NCBI RefSeq assembly: GCF_023333595.1 | Contig: NZ_JAIQZM010000009.1 | Span: 142,493 to 206,492, forward strand | Length of the DNA stretch: 64,000 nt | Direction of reading: 5' to 3' | Source: Argonema galeatum A003/A1 | Lineage (GTDB): Bacteria > Cyanobacteriota > Cyanobacteriia > Cyanobacteriales > Aerosakkonemataceae | In this document: positions 9,375-17,405 of the stretch, piece after piece | Layout of the letters: each line of letters begins with the position of its first letter | How positions within the stretch are numbered: the first letter of the stretch is position 1 | The notes under the pieces: model-generated | Databases searched by the model: none | Told to the model about the DNA's origin: nothing | The model's input: only the letters and a program-made list of their open reading frames with translations | Made by a program: the position numbers and the translations under genes

Positions 9375-10760
9375 CTAACTGGAGACAGCTTCCAGGGTGC
9401 GAGATTTTACCGCTCGCTCGCCTTTGACAACTAGCTTAATACTGCGATCGGGTGCTGTCACCAAACCGCGCCGTTTTGGTCGCACTTCGCCATTATCGAC
9501 AAGTTCCAATTCTAAACGCGAAAGTATTTTAGCCAGCGCTATTTTCATTTCAAACATGGCAAAGGCAAAACCAATGCAGCGTCTCGCGCCACCGCCAAAA
9601 GGCAAAAACTCATAAGGAGAAAACTGTCTTTCCAAAAATCTTTCTGGTTTAAACTTCCTTGGTTCGGGATACAAATCCTCGCGGTGGTGCGTCAGATAAA
9701 TAGAACCTATCAACACCGTACCCGGTTTGAAATCGTAACCTGCTAGCGATACTTCTTCTTTCGGCACTCTTGGGAAAACGAGCATAGCTACTGGGTAAAT
9801 TCGCAGAGTCTCGTTGCAAACGGCGTTGAGGTAAGGTAATTTGAAAATCGCGTTGGAGTCTGGATTTTCCCCAAGACTATCCAATTCTTGCAGTAGTTTT
9901 TCGCGCACTTCTGGCAATTTGTGAATCCAATACAGCGCCCAAGCTAACGCTGTTGCCGTAGTTTCGTGACCCGCCACCAACAGAGTCATCAACTCATCGC
10001 GCAATTCTTGGTCTGTCATTGGTTGTCCCGCTTCATCAACTGCTGCCATCAGCAAGCTGAGGATATCCGTGCGAGAGGGGTCGGGATTTTCGCGATGTTC
10101 TCGAATTTCTTCATAAAGAAGTTGGTCAACTTGCTGCTGGCGACGAACAACTCTTCCCCACGGACTCCAAGCGCCTAAATCCTTTTGGAAAGCTGGAAAA
10201 TAAAGCATCGCGACGCTTAAGGGAGTACTCGCCTCATCCAGCATGACACTGAGAAGTTGCTCTAATTTTTGGGCGCGTGGGCCTTCGTATAAGCCAAATA
10301 CCGCTTCCAAAATCGTCCGCAGAGTGATTAATTGGGTAGAAGATCGAACGCAGAAGGGTTTGCCTATCTGCCATCTATTCATTATTTCGTCGGTGATATT
10401 GCTAATCGTATTTCCATAGGTTCGCATCCTTTCACCGTGAAAGGGTGGCATCATCAGTTGGCGCTGACGTTGGTGTAGAGTACCGCTGAGGGTGATTACA
10501 GACTGCTTCCCTAGTAAAAATTCAAAAATCACGTTTAAATCACCGGGTGCTTCAAATTGCTTTGTTGTATCTCCTGTCAAAATCTGTTGCAGTACTTGGG
10601 TGTTGCTAACGAACACCAAAGGGTCAGAATTTGTGCCCAGTCGGATGCTGAAGAGATCGCCATAGCGTTTGGCGCAGTCTTCCATAAATGACATTGGGCT
10701 AAATACCCACTGGAGTATTTGTACAAATGTTGGGGTTTGCGGGCCTTTTGGTTGTTTCAT
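9375..10760 (-). CDS. Cytochrome P450, CYP110-like (second copy)
   Basis: This 461-residue P450 is clearly paralogous to the one at 6518-7894 (shared MMPPFHGERMRTYG, KDLGAWSPWGR and YPEPRKFKPERFLERQFSPY). The I-helix AGHETTATALAWAL begins at 263, ETLR is at 317-320 and the haem-ligand Cys is at 395 in GGGARRCIGFA. All catalytic elements are intact. Compared with its sister it has a slightly longer N-terminal third. It converges on the acyltransferase-like gene with only a 28-bp palindrome in the spacer. Substrate unknown; long-chain fatty acid or terpenoid hydroxylation is plausible from the family. Confidence 0.95.
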   Translation of the reverse strand: MKQPKGPQTPTFVQILQWVFSPMSFMEDCAKRYGDLFSIRLGTNSDPLVFVSNTQVLQQILTGDTTKQFEAPGDLNVIFEFLLGKQSVITLSGTLHQRQRQLMMPPFHGERMRTYGNTISNITDEIMNRWQIGKPFCVRSSTQLITLRTILEAVFGLYEGPRAQKLEQLLSVMLDEASTPLSVAMLYFPAFQKDLGAWSPWGRVVRRQQQVDQLLYEEIREHRENPDPSRTDILSLLMAAVDEAGQPMTDQELRDELMTLLVAGHETTATALAWALYWIHKLPEVREKLLQELDSLGENPDSNAIFKLPYLNAVCNETLRIYPVAMLVFPRVPKEEVSLAGYDFKPGTVLIGSIYLTHHREDLYPEPRKFKPERFLERQFSPYEFLPFGGGARRCIGFAFAMFEMKIALAKILSRLELELVDNGEVRPKRRGLVTAPDRSIKLVVKGERAVKSRTLEAVSS

Positions 10761-10955
10761 TGGATCTGGTTGTTTGAGAAAATGTTTCTTGTTACTTAAA
10801 CTAAGTTAAAGTATCTAATTTTTCTTTGGGTCATATTTGACTTAGTTATCTTTGTCTTACATACAATTAATAAATTTTGACAACTAATAGTTGTAAAATT
10901 TTTGTTAAATTCATTCAGCACGTACTGTCTCCTCAGACACTTTAAGGAACTCAGC

Positions 10956-13193
10956 ATGACTGCAACAACTCCAAAGGCGATATCAATTCCCGATTTTTGT
11001 GAGGGAATTCAATATTTTGGCGAAGCGCTACCGAATTTCGAGACTTATGGTGCGAAATCTGCGATCGCAGAGGGCAGTGTAGGAATTTCTGACCCGACTG
11101 ACCAAGCTGCTGTCTACCAAACTTTACTGTTTGCAGATGCCCTCCGCTATCTTACTCTGCAAGTGACAGGAAGTAAAGCTTCTGGACACCCAGGCGGTTT
11201 TGCCAGCCAAGCGGAAGCTTATGCTGCTTTGGTGATGCTGGGATATAAGAATATTATCACAGAAGTTGGACACCACGCCCCTGGTTTTTATAGTGCGATG
11301 TTCCTCGATCGCTCTTTGGAGGACATGGGTATTTCTACGGTACAACAATTGCGCGATCGCTATCGGGAAAAGCACGGACTCCTGGGCCACCTATCCGGCT
11401 ACATCCCCGGTATTCTCGCACCTGCTGGCCCGCTCGGTCAAGGTCAGCACTTTGCAATGGCAGCTGCTTTATTGCACAAAGACAAACTTTTCCCCTTCAC
11501 GATGGGTGATGGCGGGATGGGCGAACCTTACCCGATGAGCAGTATGGCACATTTCCACACCGCTTATCCCAGCGCGACTAACTTTTTGCCTGTGTTGGTT
11601 TGGAATGGTTTCAGCCAGGAACATCATAGCATGGTTTCCACCAAAACCAATGAGGAAATGCTTGCTTATTGGCACGGTAATGGTTTTGAAGAAGTTATCT
11701 TAGTGAATGCCAAAGATTTTGACGATAAAAACCAAACCGGCGATTATGTTGATAGCACTGCTTTCTCTTTTGAACAGCGCCTCGCTTTCACCAAAGCTGT
11801 GTTAGCTGGTATTGACAAAGCGGCGAAATCTGCACTTGGCGGCAAACTCACGGCATTTATCATCAAACAATTGAAAGGTGCGGGAGTTCACGCACGGGGA
11901 GCAAAATCTCACAATCTTTATCCCAAAGATACTTTAGATGCGCCGCATATTATAGATGCGTTGAAAGGTCGTGCTTTATCAGCGTCAGCTTGGCAATTGG
12001 TGCGAACAAATTGCGAACGGGCTGGTGGTGGCCCTGCTGCCAAAACAGCGGTAACGGAATCTGTATTACCGTTGCCAGAATTAGGTGAATTGCCTTTGGA
12101 AGAATATGCTGTGGGTGGAGATCCGAAAGTTTCAACAACAGCAATGGGTCGATTAGTTGGGAAAGTGGGAGAATGCGATCGCACTTTTTTAGTCACCAAC
12201 GCTGACGGAAACGAAGCATCTGGAATTGCCAACATCAACCAGGCATTAAAGATTATTCACCCTACCACAGATGACTTATACAATCAATCTCCAAACGGAC
12301 AAGTTTACGAACCTTTGAGTGAAGATGCTTGTGCGGGATTAGCTGTTGGTTTATCCTTGATGGGTGCAAGGAGTTTGTGGTGTTCCTACGAATCTTTTGC
12401 CATCAACGGTTTACCAATTTGGCAAACTGTCACGCAAGCGATGGCAGAATTGCGCCGTCCAACTCCTGCCACTATTACTTTATACACAGCCGGTGCATTA
12501 GAGCAAGGGCGCAACGGTTGGACGCACCAACGCCCGGAAGTTGAAGCATATTTCGCCGCGATGATGCGAAATGGCAATGTGTTCCCATTATTCCCCACCG
12601 ATGCTAACAGTATCCAAGTTTGTTATGACTGGGCATTGACAACAAAAAATAAGGGAATTGTGATTACTGCCAGTAAGTCACCATTGCCAATTCGTACCAC
12701 ATTTGAACAAACTCGTCAAGGGTTAAAAGATGGTGCGATCGTATTGCAAGAAATCGAACCCGCCCAAACAAATCTTAACGAAGGAACGAGTAAGAAAGTT
12801 GTGTTTGCAGTTGTTGGCGATATGACTCTAATGCCAGTATTTGAAGCAGCAGCTTTCTTGGAAGGTGAAGGTATCGGCGTGAAGATTGTTTCTATTATCA
12901 ATCCTCGCCGTTTGTATCGTCCCCACGATGTTGCTTGGGATACTTGTTCTGAACCTGATGGTGGATTTTTGGATGATGCTAAATTCGCAGAAATCTTTGG
13001 TGGTGATGCACTAATTGGTGTCACTGGTGGCGCGAGTGGAATGTTAGAACCAATTATGTTGAGAAGTAACGCCAAACGCGATACTTTCGCATGGAAACGT
13101 GGGGAAACAACTGCAAGTGCTGGTGAGTTAATGGCGTTTAATGGATTGACTGCGGAAGCGTTGACGAAACGTGCGATCGAGTTAGTGCATTAA
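10956..13193 (+). CDS. Phosphoketolase-like thiamine-diphosphate enzyme (XPK2-type)
   Basis: The 745-residue protein belongs to the transketolase superfamily. The ThDP-binding segment runs from GDGGMGEPYPMSS to LVWNGF, with the phosphoketolase spacing. SGHPGGFASQ and VGHHAPGFYSAMF resemble the phosphoketolase substrate loops, and NADGNEASG begins the central pyrimidine-type domain. Phosphoketolases split xylulose-5-P or fructose-6-P to acetyl phosphate. The sequence differs from the common Xfp type and looks like the second cyanobacterial form, so substrate specificity is uncertain. The ATG at 10956 is chosen over the upstream ATG at 10902 because AAGGA lies about 8 bases before it. The last 54 bp are duplicated at 14454-14507. 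Confidence 0.8.
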   Translation: MTATTPKAISIPDFCEGIQYFGEALPNFETYGAKSAIAEGSVGISDPTDQAAVYQTLLFADALRYLTLQVTGSKASGHPGGFASQAEAYAALVMLGYKNIITEVGHHAPGFYSAMFLDRSLEDMGISTVQQLRDRYREKHGLLGHLSGYIPGILAPAGPLGQGQHFAMAAALLHKDKLFPFTMGDGGMGEPYPMSSMAHFHTAYPSATNFLPVLVWNGFSQEHHSMVSTKTNEEMLAYWHGNGFEEVILVNAKDFDDKNQTGDYVDSTAFSFEQRLAFTKAVLAGIDKAAKSALGGKLTAFIIKQLKGAGVHARGAKSHNLYPKDTLDAPHIIDALKGRALSASAWQLVRTNCERAGGGPAAKTAVTESVLPLPELGELPLEEYAVGGDPKVSTTAMGRLVGKVGECDRTFLVTNADGNEASGIANINQALKIIHPTTDDLYNQSPNGQVYEPLSEDACAGLAVGLSLMGARSLWCSYESFAINGLPIWQTVTQAMAELRRPTPATITLYTAGALEQGRNGWTHQRPEVEAYFAAMMRNGNVFPLFPTDANSIQVCYDWALTTKNKGIVITASKSPLPIRTTFEQTRQGLKDGAIVLQEIEPAQTNLNEGTSKKVVFAVVGDMTLMPVFEAAAFLEGEGIGVKIVSIINPRRLYRPHDVAWDTCSEPDGGFLDDAKFAEIFGGDALIGVTGGASGMLEPIMLRSNAKRDTFAWKRGETTASAGELMAFNGLTAEALTKRAIELVH

Positions 13194-13198
13194 GAATT

Positions 13199-13314
13199 GA
13201 CCTCTCCCCCGACCCCTCTCCTGCGAGGAGAGGGGAGTAAAAAGACAAACAATTTTCGACCTCTCTCCAAACCTCTCTCCTGCGAGGAGAGGGGAGTAAA
13301 GAAATTGTATAATT
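13199..13314. repeat. Two tandem ~58-bp units, each with a CTCTCCTGCGAGGAGAG hairpin
   Basis: Two imperfect copies of a ~58-bp unit begin GACCTCTC and contain the hairpin CTCTCCTGCGAGGAGAG, followed by GGGAGTAAA. This repeat type is frequent in cyanobacterial intergenic DNA. It directly follows the phosphoketolase stop codon and could serve as its terminator. Confidence 0.85.
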
Positions 13315-13380
13315 GTAGGGGCGGGTTTAGACGATAAGCTTTGATTCCAACAGATCGCCTGATGACAAAACCCGCCCTAT
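13315..13380. repeat. 66-bp inverted-repeat element
   Basis: The ends GTAGGGGCGGGTTTAG and CAAAACCCGCCCTAT are near-perfect inverted repeats around a ~35-bp centre. An element of the same size and ends lies inside a coding sequence at 21709-21775. Confidence 0.82.
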
Positions 13381-13536
13381 TATACAAAACCGAGTAACCA
13401 CACACGATATGAGGGGTAAGTGAATCGTGAGGGCATACCGTAAGCGATCGATTACAATAAAATTATCCTCATAGTTCACCAGAATAAATAATAAAATTTT
13501 TGCGAACCGTTACCAGGCTAAAAAGGGAGAAAAAAA

Positions 13537-14448
13537 ATGAGATTTATCAGTCCCAAAGTCGATTATGCCTTTAAAAAAATCTTTGGTTCTTCACAAAGCC
13601 AAGAGATTTTAATCAGCTTTCTCAATGCGATTATTTATTCAGGAGAGAAAGTCATTCAATCCTTAACCATTGTTAACCCCTATAATCCCGGTCAAGTTCT
13701 CAGCTTAAAAGAAACTTATTTAGATGTAAAAGCCATTTTAGCCGATGGCTCACTTGTCCTCATAGAAATGCAAATAGCGCGAGTGAGTGCTTTCAGCAAA
13801 AGGGTGATTTATAATGTGGGGAAAGCTTATACAAATCAGTTAGGGATTGGCGAAGACTATTTCAGTCTCACCCCAGTAATTGGCGTGACGATCGTGGATT
13901 TTATATTGTTTAACCAAACTCCCGACGTAATCACTCAATTTGTGTTTCAGGAGAAAACAAGAAAATTTGCCTATCCCGATCCTGAATTGCAGCTAATATT
14001 TATAGAATTGCCGAAATTTAAGAAAAGTTTATCAGAGTTAACGAGTTTAAGCGATCGGTGGATTTATTTTATTAAGGAAGCAGTCACTTTGGATGAAATA
14101 CCTGAGAGATTAGGAGAAGTCAGCGAGATAGAACTAGCGTTAAATATTGCCAACCAAGCAAACATGACAGTGGAAGAAGTAGAAGCTGTAGAGCGACGAG
14201 CGATGATTTTACAAGACGAAAGAGGGCGGCTGACTTATGCTAAAGAAGAAGGCAGAGAAGAAGGGCGCATCGCCCAAGCGATCGCTCTAGTTATGCGTTT
14301 ACTGAAAAAGCGTTTTGGAGAAATTTCAGCAGTAATAACCAGCCAAATTGAAAACCTATCTATTCAAGCTTTGGAAAATTTAGCAGAAGATTTGTTAGAT
14401 TTTAACAGTTTGGCAGATTTGGAAAAATGGTTGGAGAGACGTATTTAG
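13537..14448 (+). CDS. Rpn / PD-(D/E)XK family nuclease ('transposase'-like) with DUF4351-like tail
   Basis: The N-terminal two thirds match the Rpn/PDDEXK_2 family, recombination-promoting nucleases also annotated as transposases. The opening MRFISPKVDYAFKKIFG, YLDVKAILADGSLVLIEMQ (catalytic Asp and Glu-x-Gln) and FSKRVIYNVGKAYTNQL are diagnostic. Residues ~235-303 (LLKKRFGEI to DLEKWLE) match the DUF4351-type tail common in cyanobacterial members. A good Shine-Dalgarno (AAAGGGAGA) precedes the ATG. The gene and the repeats before it are bracketed by two near-identical 54-bp direct repeats, the first being the phosphoketolase 3' end. This suggests arrival by recombination or insertion. Confidence 0.9.
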   Translation: MRFISPKVDYAFKKIFGSSQSQEILISFLNAIIYSGEKVIQSLTIVNPYNPGQVLSLKETYLDVKAILADGSLVLIEMQIARVSAFSKRVIYNVGKAYTNQLGIGEDYFSLTPVIGVTIVDFILFNQTPDVITQFVFQEKTRKFAYPDPELQLIFIELPKFKKSLSELTSLSDRWIYFIKEAVTLDEIPERLGEVSEIELALNIANQANMTVEEVEAVERRAMILQDERGRLTYAKEEGREEGRIAQAIALVMRLLKKRFGEISAVITSQIENLSIQALENLAEDLLDFNSLADLEKWLERRI

Positions 14449-14453
14449 CGCTT

Positions 14454-14551
14454 ATGGATTGACTGCGAAAGCGTTGACGAAAGGTGCGATCGAGTTAGTG
14501 CATTAAGGCTTGAGGTGATGCCCCTACCTGGGTTATACTAGGTAGGGGCTG
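14454..14551. repeat. Direct repeat of the phosphoketolase 3' end, plus hairpin tail
   Basis: Bases 14454-14507 match 13141-13194 (the last codons of the phosphoketolase gene) at 52 of 54 positions. The following ~44 bp contain a hairpin with arms CCCCTACC and GGTAGGGG (14521-14548). A more diverged copy of the right part lies at 14816-14879. Confidence 0.9.
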
Positions 14552-14566
14552 ACTGAGGAAGAAAAG

Positions 14567-14812
14567 ATGGCACTAACAAAATTAACTAACTCTGGACAAG
14601 TTGCGATTCCTTCAGAAATTATAGAATGGCTTAACTTGAAACCGGGCGACTCGATCGATTTTGCGATCGGGCCAGATGGAAAGGTTTATTTACAACCCAC
14701 CAAGATTGATGTGAGAGAATTATCTGGTATACTCTATGAAGAAGGTAGAAAAGCTGTTTCTCTAGAAGAAATGGATGCTGCGATCGCTGAGTGTGCAGGA
14801 GAGTCAGCTTGA
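14567..14812 (+). CDS. AbrB/MazE/SpoVT-type DNA-binding antitoxin, apparently orphan
   Basis: The 81-residue protein starts with a swapped-hairpin AbrB domain: TKLTNSGQVAIPSEIIEWLNLKPGD, with GKVYLQP ending the domain near residue 45. A C-terminal acidic helix (VSLEEMDAAIAE) resembles the toxin-binding tail of VapB-type antitoxins that pair with PIN toxins. No toxin gene follows; the next gene is a GTPase. The ATG is preceded by GAGGAAGAAA. It would bind operator DNA and, if a partner exists elsewhere, neutralise it. It is flanked by related repeats on both sides. Confidence 0.88.
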   Translation: MALTKLTNSGQVAIPSEIIEWLNLKPGDSIDFAIGPDGKVYLQPTKIDVRELSGILYEEGRKAVSLEEMDAAIAECAGESA

Positions 14813-14815
14813 AAT

Positions 14816-14879
14816 GCGATCGCGTTAGTTTATTAAGGTTGAGGTGATACCTACCGGGGTTAGACTGAGTAGGGGCTAG
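14816..14879. repeat. Diverged third copy of the island direct repeat
   Basis: The segment from ATGCGATCGCGTTAG to GTAGGGGCTA parallels 14485-14551: GCGATCG-GTTAGT--ATTAAGG, then TTGAGGTGAT, then a GGGTTA/GGGGCT end. Only the last ~20 bases of the phosphoketolase-derived part are retained. Confidence 0.7.
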
Positions 14880-14924
14880 ATTACAAGAGTTACCAACTTA
14901 TTTTGAGGAAAGCGAGTAAACAAA

Positions 14925-15836
14925 GTGACAGAAGAAAACCCAAATTTAATACTTGAAATCGTTGAATCATTACTACGAGATTTACTAAAAGAAAAGCTGG
15001 TATTCCTTTTAATGGGTCGTACCGGAGTAGGTAAATCTAGCACAATCAATTCATTATTTAATAAAACAATAGCTGAAACTAATCGCTATAGACCAACGAC
15101 AAAAGAAGTTATATTTTATGACCATGGTATTAATGGTGTAAATTTTACATTAGTTGATACTCCTGGTCTTTGTGATGATCTTCCCTCAAAAGGTAACGAT
15201 CGAAGATATATTGCTGAAATTAAAGATAAAGTCAAACGAATTGACTCACTATGGTTTGTTAGCTGTCTAGACGATAACCGATTGAGTAGAGATGAAATGG
15301 AGGCAATAAAACTTATCACAGAAGCTTTTGGTGCAGAGGTATGGAAAAGATCTGTAATTGTTCTTACACACGCAGACAAAGTAACAAAATCGGAGTATGC
15401 AGAATGTTTACGCGAGAGATCAAACGTAATACGTGAAGCAATAGCAGATCCAGAATGTGGAGGTTCGGCAAAAAAAATAGTAGATGATATTTACGCCATA
15501 GCAGTAAATAATGAAGGTAACAAGAAAAGACCAGATGGAAAAAACTGGCGAGCCGAACTTTATACACAAGTTTTTCTAAAAACAAGTGATAAAGGTTCAG
15601 TTCTACTGACCTTAATGACACATGGAGAAATAGCACAGAGACTTGGACTTAGCAAAAAACAAAAGCAATTAATTAGAAAAAGGTTTCTAGAGGCTCTCTG
15701 TGCTTATCCAGCAGCAGGGATATCAGTTGCAGCCGTCATAACTGGAGGAGCAAATATTCCTGTAGCAGTAGTTGTAGCCTTTGGTGGAATAATCGGTACT
15801 TTGTGTGCTTTTCTTATATCTGAGATACGTGACTGA
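14925..15836 (+). CDS. AIG1/Toc34-like GTPase with C-terminal membrane segment
   Basis: The 303-residue protein has a GTPase domain of the AIG1/Toc34 (GIMAP/septin-like) branch. G1 is GRTGVGKSS (residues ~31-39), G3 is DTPG, and the G4 position reads LTHADK rather than NKxD, as usual in this branch. After a ~60-residue charged helical region, residues ~258-300 are hydrophobic with Ala/Gly/Val-rich text (AAVITGGANIPVAVVVAFGG), predicting one or two membrane helices. The start is GTG 14925. Codon use is more AT-rich than in flanking metabolic genes. The gene lies inside a toxin/nuclease-rich island. Function unknown; membrane-anchored GTP sensing is an inference. Confidence 0.85.
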   Translation: MTEENPNLILEIVESLLRDLLKEKLVFLLMGRTGVGKSSTINSLFNKTIAETNRYRPTTKEVIFYDHGINGVNFTLVDTPGLCDDLPSKGNDRRYIAEIKDKVKRIDSLWFVSCLDDNRLSRDEMEAIKLITEAFGAEVWKRSVIVLTHADKVTKSEYAECLRERSNVIREAIADPECGGSAKKIVDDIYAIAVNNEGNKKRPDGKNWRAELYTQVFLKTSDKGSVLLTLMTHGEIAQRLGLSKKQKQLIRKRFLEALCAYPAAGISVAAVITGGANIPVAVVVAFGGIIGTLCAFLISEIRD

Positions 15837-15983
15837 AATGTAGAGCAATCATCAAACACATAGGCAGATGTCTGAATAAAATGTGTTGGGAAGAACGATC
15901 GCTCTTTTCAACCTTAAAATCATTGTAGCCGATCGCTATAATGGTAATTATTACCCCCTAGTGAAACAAGAGGTAGTTTTATT

Positions 15984-16202
15984 GTGAGATTCCAAGTTAT
16001 TTTCACATTCGATCCTGAATATGAAGGTTATGTAGCTGAAGTTCCCGCACTTCCTGGCTGTTTGAGTCAAGGTAAAACCTTAGATGAAGCTATTGAAAAT
16101 ATCAAAGATGCTATTAAAGGCTATCTTTACGTGCAAGAAAAACATGGCAAATCGTATGTAGCAAAAGAAACTCAAATGTTCATCGGGGAAGTGGTAGTCT
16201 AA
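15984..16202 (+). CDS. hicB: HicB-family antitoxin
   Basis: The 72-residue protein has the partial RNase-H-like HicB fold: FDPEYEGYVAEVPALPGCLSQGKTLDEAIENIKDAI is the family signature. It neutralises HicA and may repress its own operon, although the C-terminal DNA-binding extension of longer HicB proteins is absent. The start is GTG 15984, with AAGAGG about 11 bases upstream. Its stop codon is immediately followed by the hicA ATG, so the order is antitoxin first, the reverse of the classical hicAB. Confidence 0.92.
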   Translation: MRFQVIFTFDPEYEGYVAEVPALPGCLSQGKTLDEAIENIKDAIKGYLYVQEKHGKSYVAKETQMFIGEVVV

Positions 16203-16421
16203 ATGGGACGATTATCAAATATTTCTGGTAAAGAAGCGGTCAAAGTTTTCAAGAGGTTTGGCTACGAAGTGGATCATCAAACTGGAAGTCATATCATACT
16301 TTGGCACGAATCTAAACCAACTCTTTCAATTCCTAATCATCGAGAATTAGCACCAGGGTTACTGAGAAGTTTGATTGCGCTGGCTGGAATTACGGTAGAT
16401 GAATTCCTTGCAAATAGATAA
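16203..16421 (+). CDS. hicA: HicA-family mRNA interferase toxin
   Basis: The 72-residue dsRBD-like HicA fold is clear: SGKEAVKVFKRFGYEVDHQTGSH with the catalytic His in GSHIIL, followed by the family segment IPNHRELAPGLLRSLI. HicA cleaves mRNA when free of HicB. The ATG abuts the hicB stop codon, indicating translational coupling. The 3' end overlaps the open frame leading into the next small gene. All key residues appear intact, so the pair is likely functional. Confidence 0.92.
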   Translation: MGRLSNISGKEAVKVFKRFGYEVDHQTGSHIILWHESKPTLSIPNHRELAPGLLRSLIALAGITVDEFLANR

Positions 16422-16455
16422 AAAATTGATATTAAGTTCTCTATATAGAGGTTTT

Positions 16456-16707
16456 ATGGAAAACTCCCAAGCAGATATAAATCAACCCGTTAGGATTCTC
16501 ACAGTACCCGACTTAGAAGCGCTATTAACAAAAGTTGTTCGCCAAGTAATCAAAGAAGAAATGATTAACTTGCCAAGTCAACAAGTACAACCTAAAGAAA
16601 CATTAACAGAACATTCACTCGAAAAGTTTATGGAAACATTTGGCGCTTGGGAAGACGATCGCACTGATGAGGAAATCATCAAAGAGATATATGATGCAAG
16701 ATCCTAA
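16456..16707 (+). CDS. Small antitoxin-like protein (acidic C-terminal tail)
   Basis: The 83-residue protein from ATG 16456 ends in a stretch, EDDRTDEEIIKEIYDARS, that resembles the toxin-binding tail of cyanobacterial VapB-like antitoxins. Its first half is a predicted helix (LEALLTKVVRQVIKEEM). AGAGG lies 4 bases before the chosen ATG; a longer frame begins at 16399 inside hicA. An overlapping ATG at 16695 opens only a 24-codon frame that does not look like a PIN domain, so the expected toxin is missing. The call rests on the tail alone. Confidence 0.6.
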   Translation: MENSQADINQPVRILTVPDLEALLTKVVRQVIKEEMINLPSQQVQPKETLTEHSLEKFMETFGAWEDDRTDEEIIKEIYDARS

Positions 16708-16787
16708 ATTAGAAAGAGAGTGGGTTGAGAAGTGCGATCGCTCAACCTCTGTGTTAAAATTATCGTAACCAATTGAGGTGGCTGGCT

Positions 16788-17282
16788 ATGAAATGGGAAG
16801 AAGTATGTGAAAATAAACAGTTGCAAGACTTACCCTTTAAAATTGAATTAAACAAATGGGGACAAATTGTAATGAGTCCAGCCAAACCAAAACATTCAGC
16901 CTATCAAGGTATTATTATCAGCATCCTAAGTTCGCTAAGAGAAACAGGTGTGGCATTTCCAGAGTGTGCAATTCAAACACAAGAAAATGTTAAAGTTGCT
17001 GATGTTGTTTGGTGTTCGGACGAAAGATTAGATGTTATTTTAGAAGAAACAGCAGCTTCTATTGCTCCTGAAATTTGTGTGGAAGTAAAATCTGCTAGCA
17101 ATACTTTAGAAGAAATGCTGGAGAAAAAAGATTTATACTTTGCCGCAGGTGCAGAAGAAGTTTGGGTTTGCGATGCCCAAGGTAAAATGAGATTTTATAA
17201 TCCACAAGGAGAATTAAGTAAATCTTTGTTAGTACCAGAATTTCCAGAGCAAATTCAACGCAGAAATCAACCTACAGCTTGA
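16788..17282 (+). CDS. Uma2 family endonuclease-like protein
   Basis: This 164-residue protein belongs to the Uma2/DUF820 family of PD-(D/E)XK-fold proteins, which are strongly expanded in cyanobacteria. The pattern is visible: KPKHSAYQGIII, then VKVADVVWCSDER (catalytic Asp), then PEICVEVKS (Glu-x-Lys), then YFAAGAEEVWVCD. ATG 16788 is chosen because TGAGGTGG lies 7-8 bases upstream; an upstream in-frame TTG is less likely. The biological role of Uma2 proteins is not established. This copy belongs to a different subgroup from the two paralogues that follow. Confidence 0.88.
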   Translation: MKWEEVCENKQLQDLPFKIELNKWGQIVMSPAKPKHSAYQGIIISILSSLRETGVAFPECAIQTQENVKVADVVWCSDERLDVILEETAASIAPEICVEVKSASNTLEEMLEKKDLYFAAGAEEVWVCDAQGKMRFYNPQGELSKSLLVPEFPEQIQRRNQPTA

Positions 17283-17405
17283 TAGGGAAAATGGGAGTGC
17301 GATCGCTCTACTCGATGCGTAGCACGATCGCTTAAAATTACTATAGGCGATCGCACTAAATTTTGAGATACAATAGAAGTAGTAGCTTAAGAGGCGCAAA
17401 AGCTT

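Noticed and set aside
16695..16769. 24-codon frame overlapping the antitoxin-like gene, as a possible toxin start
   Set aside because: It lacks the PIN-type beginning (hydrophobic strand followed by Asp) and stops quickly.
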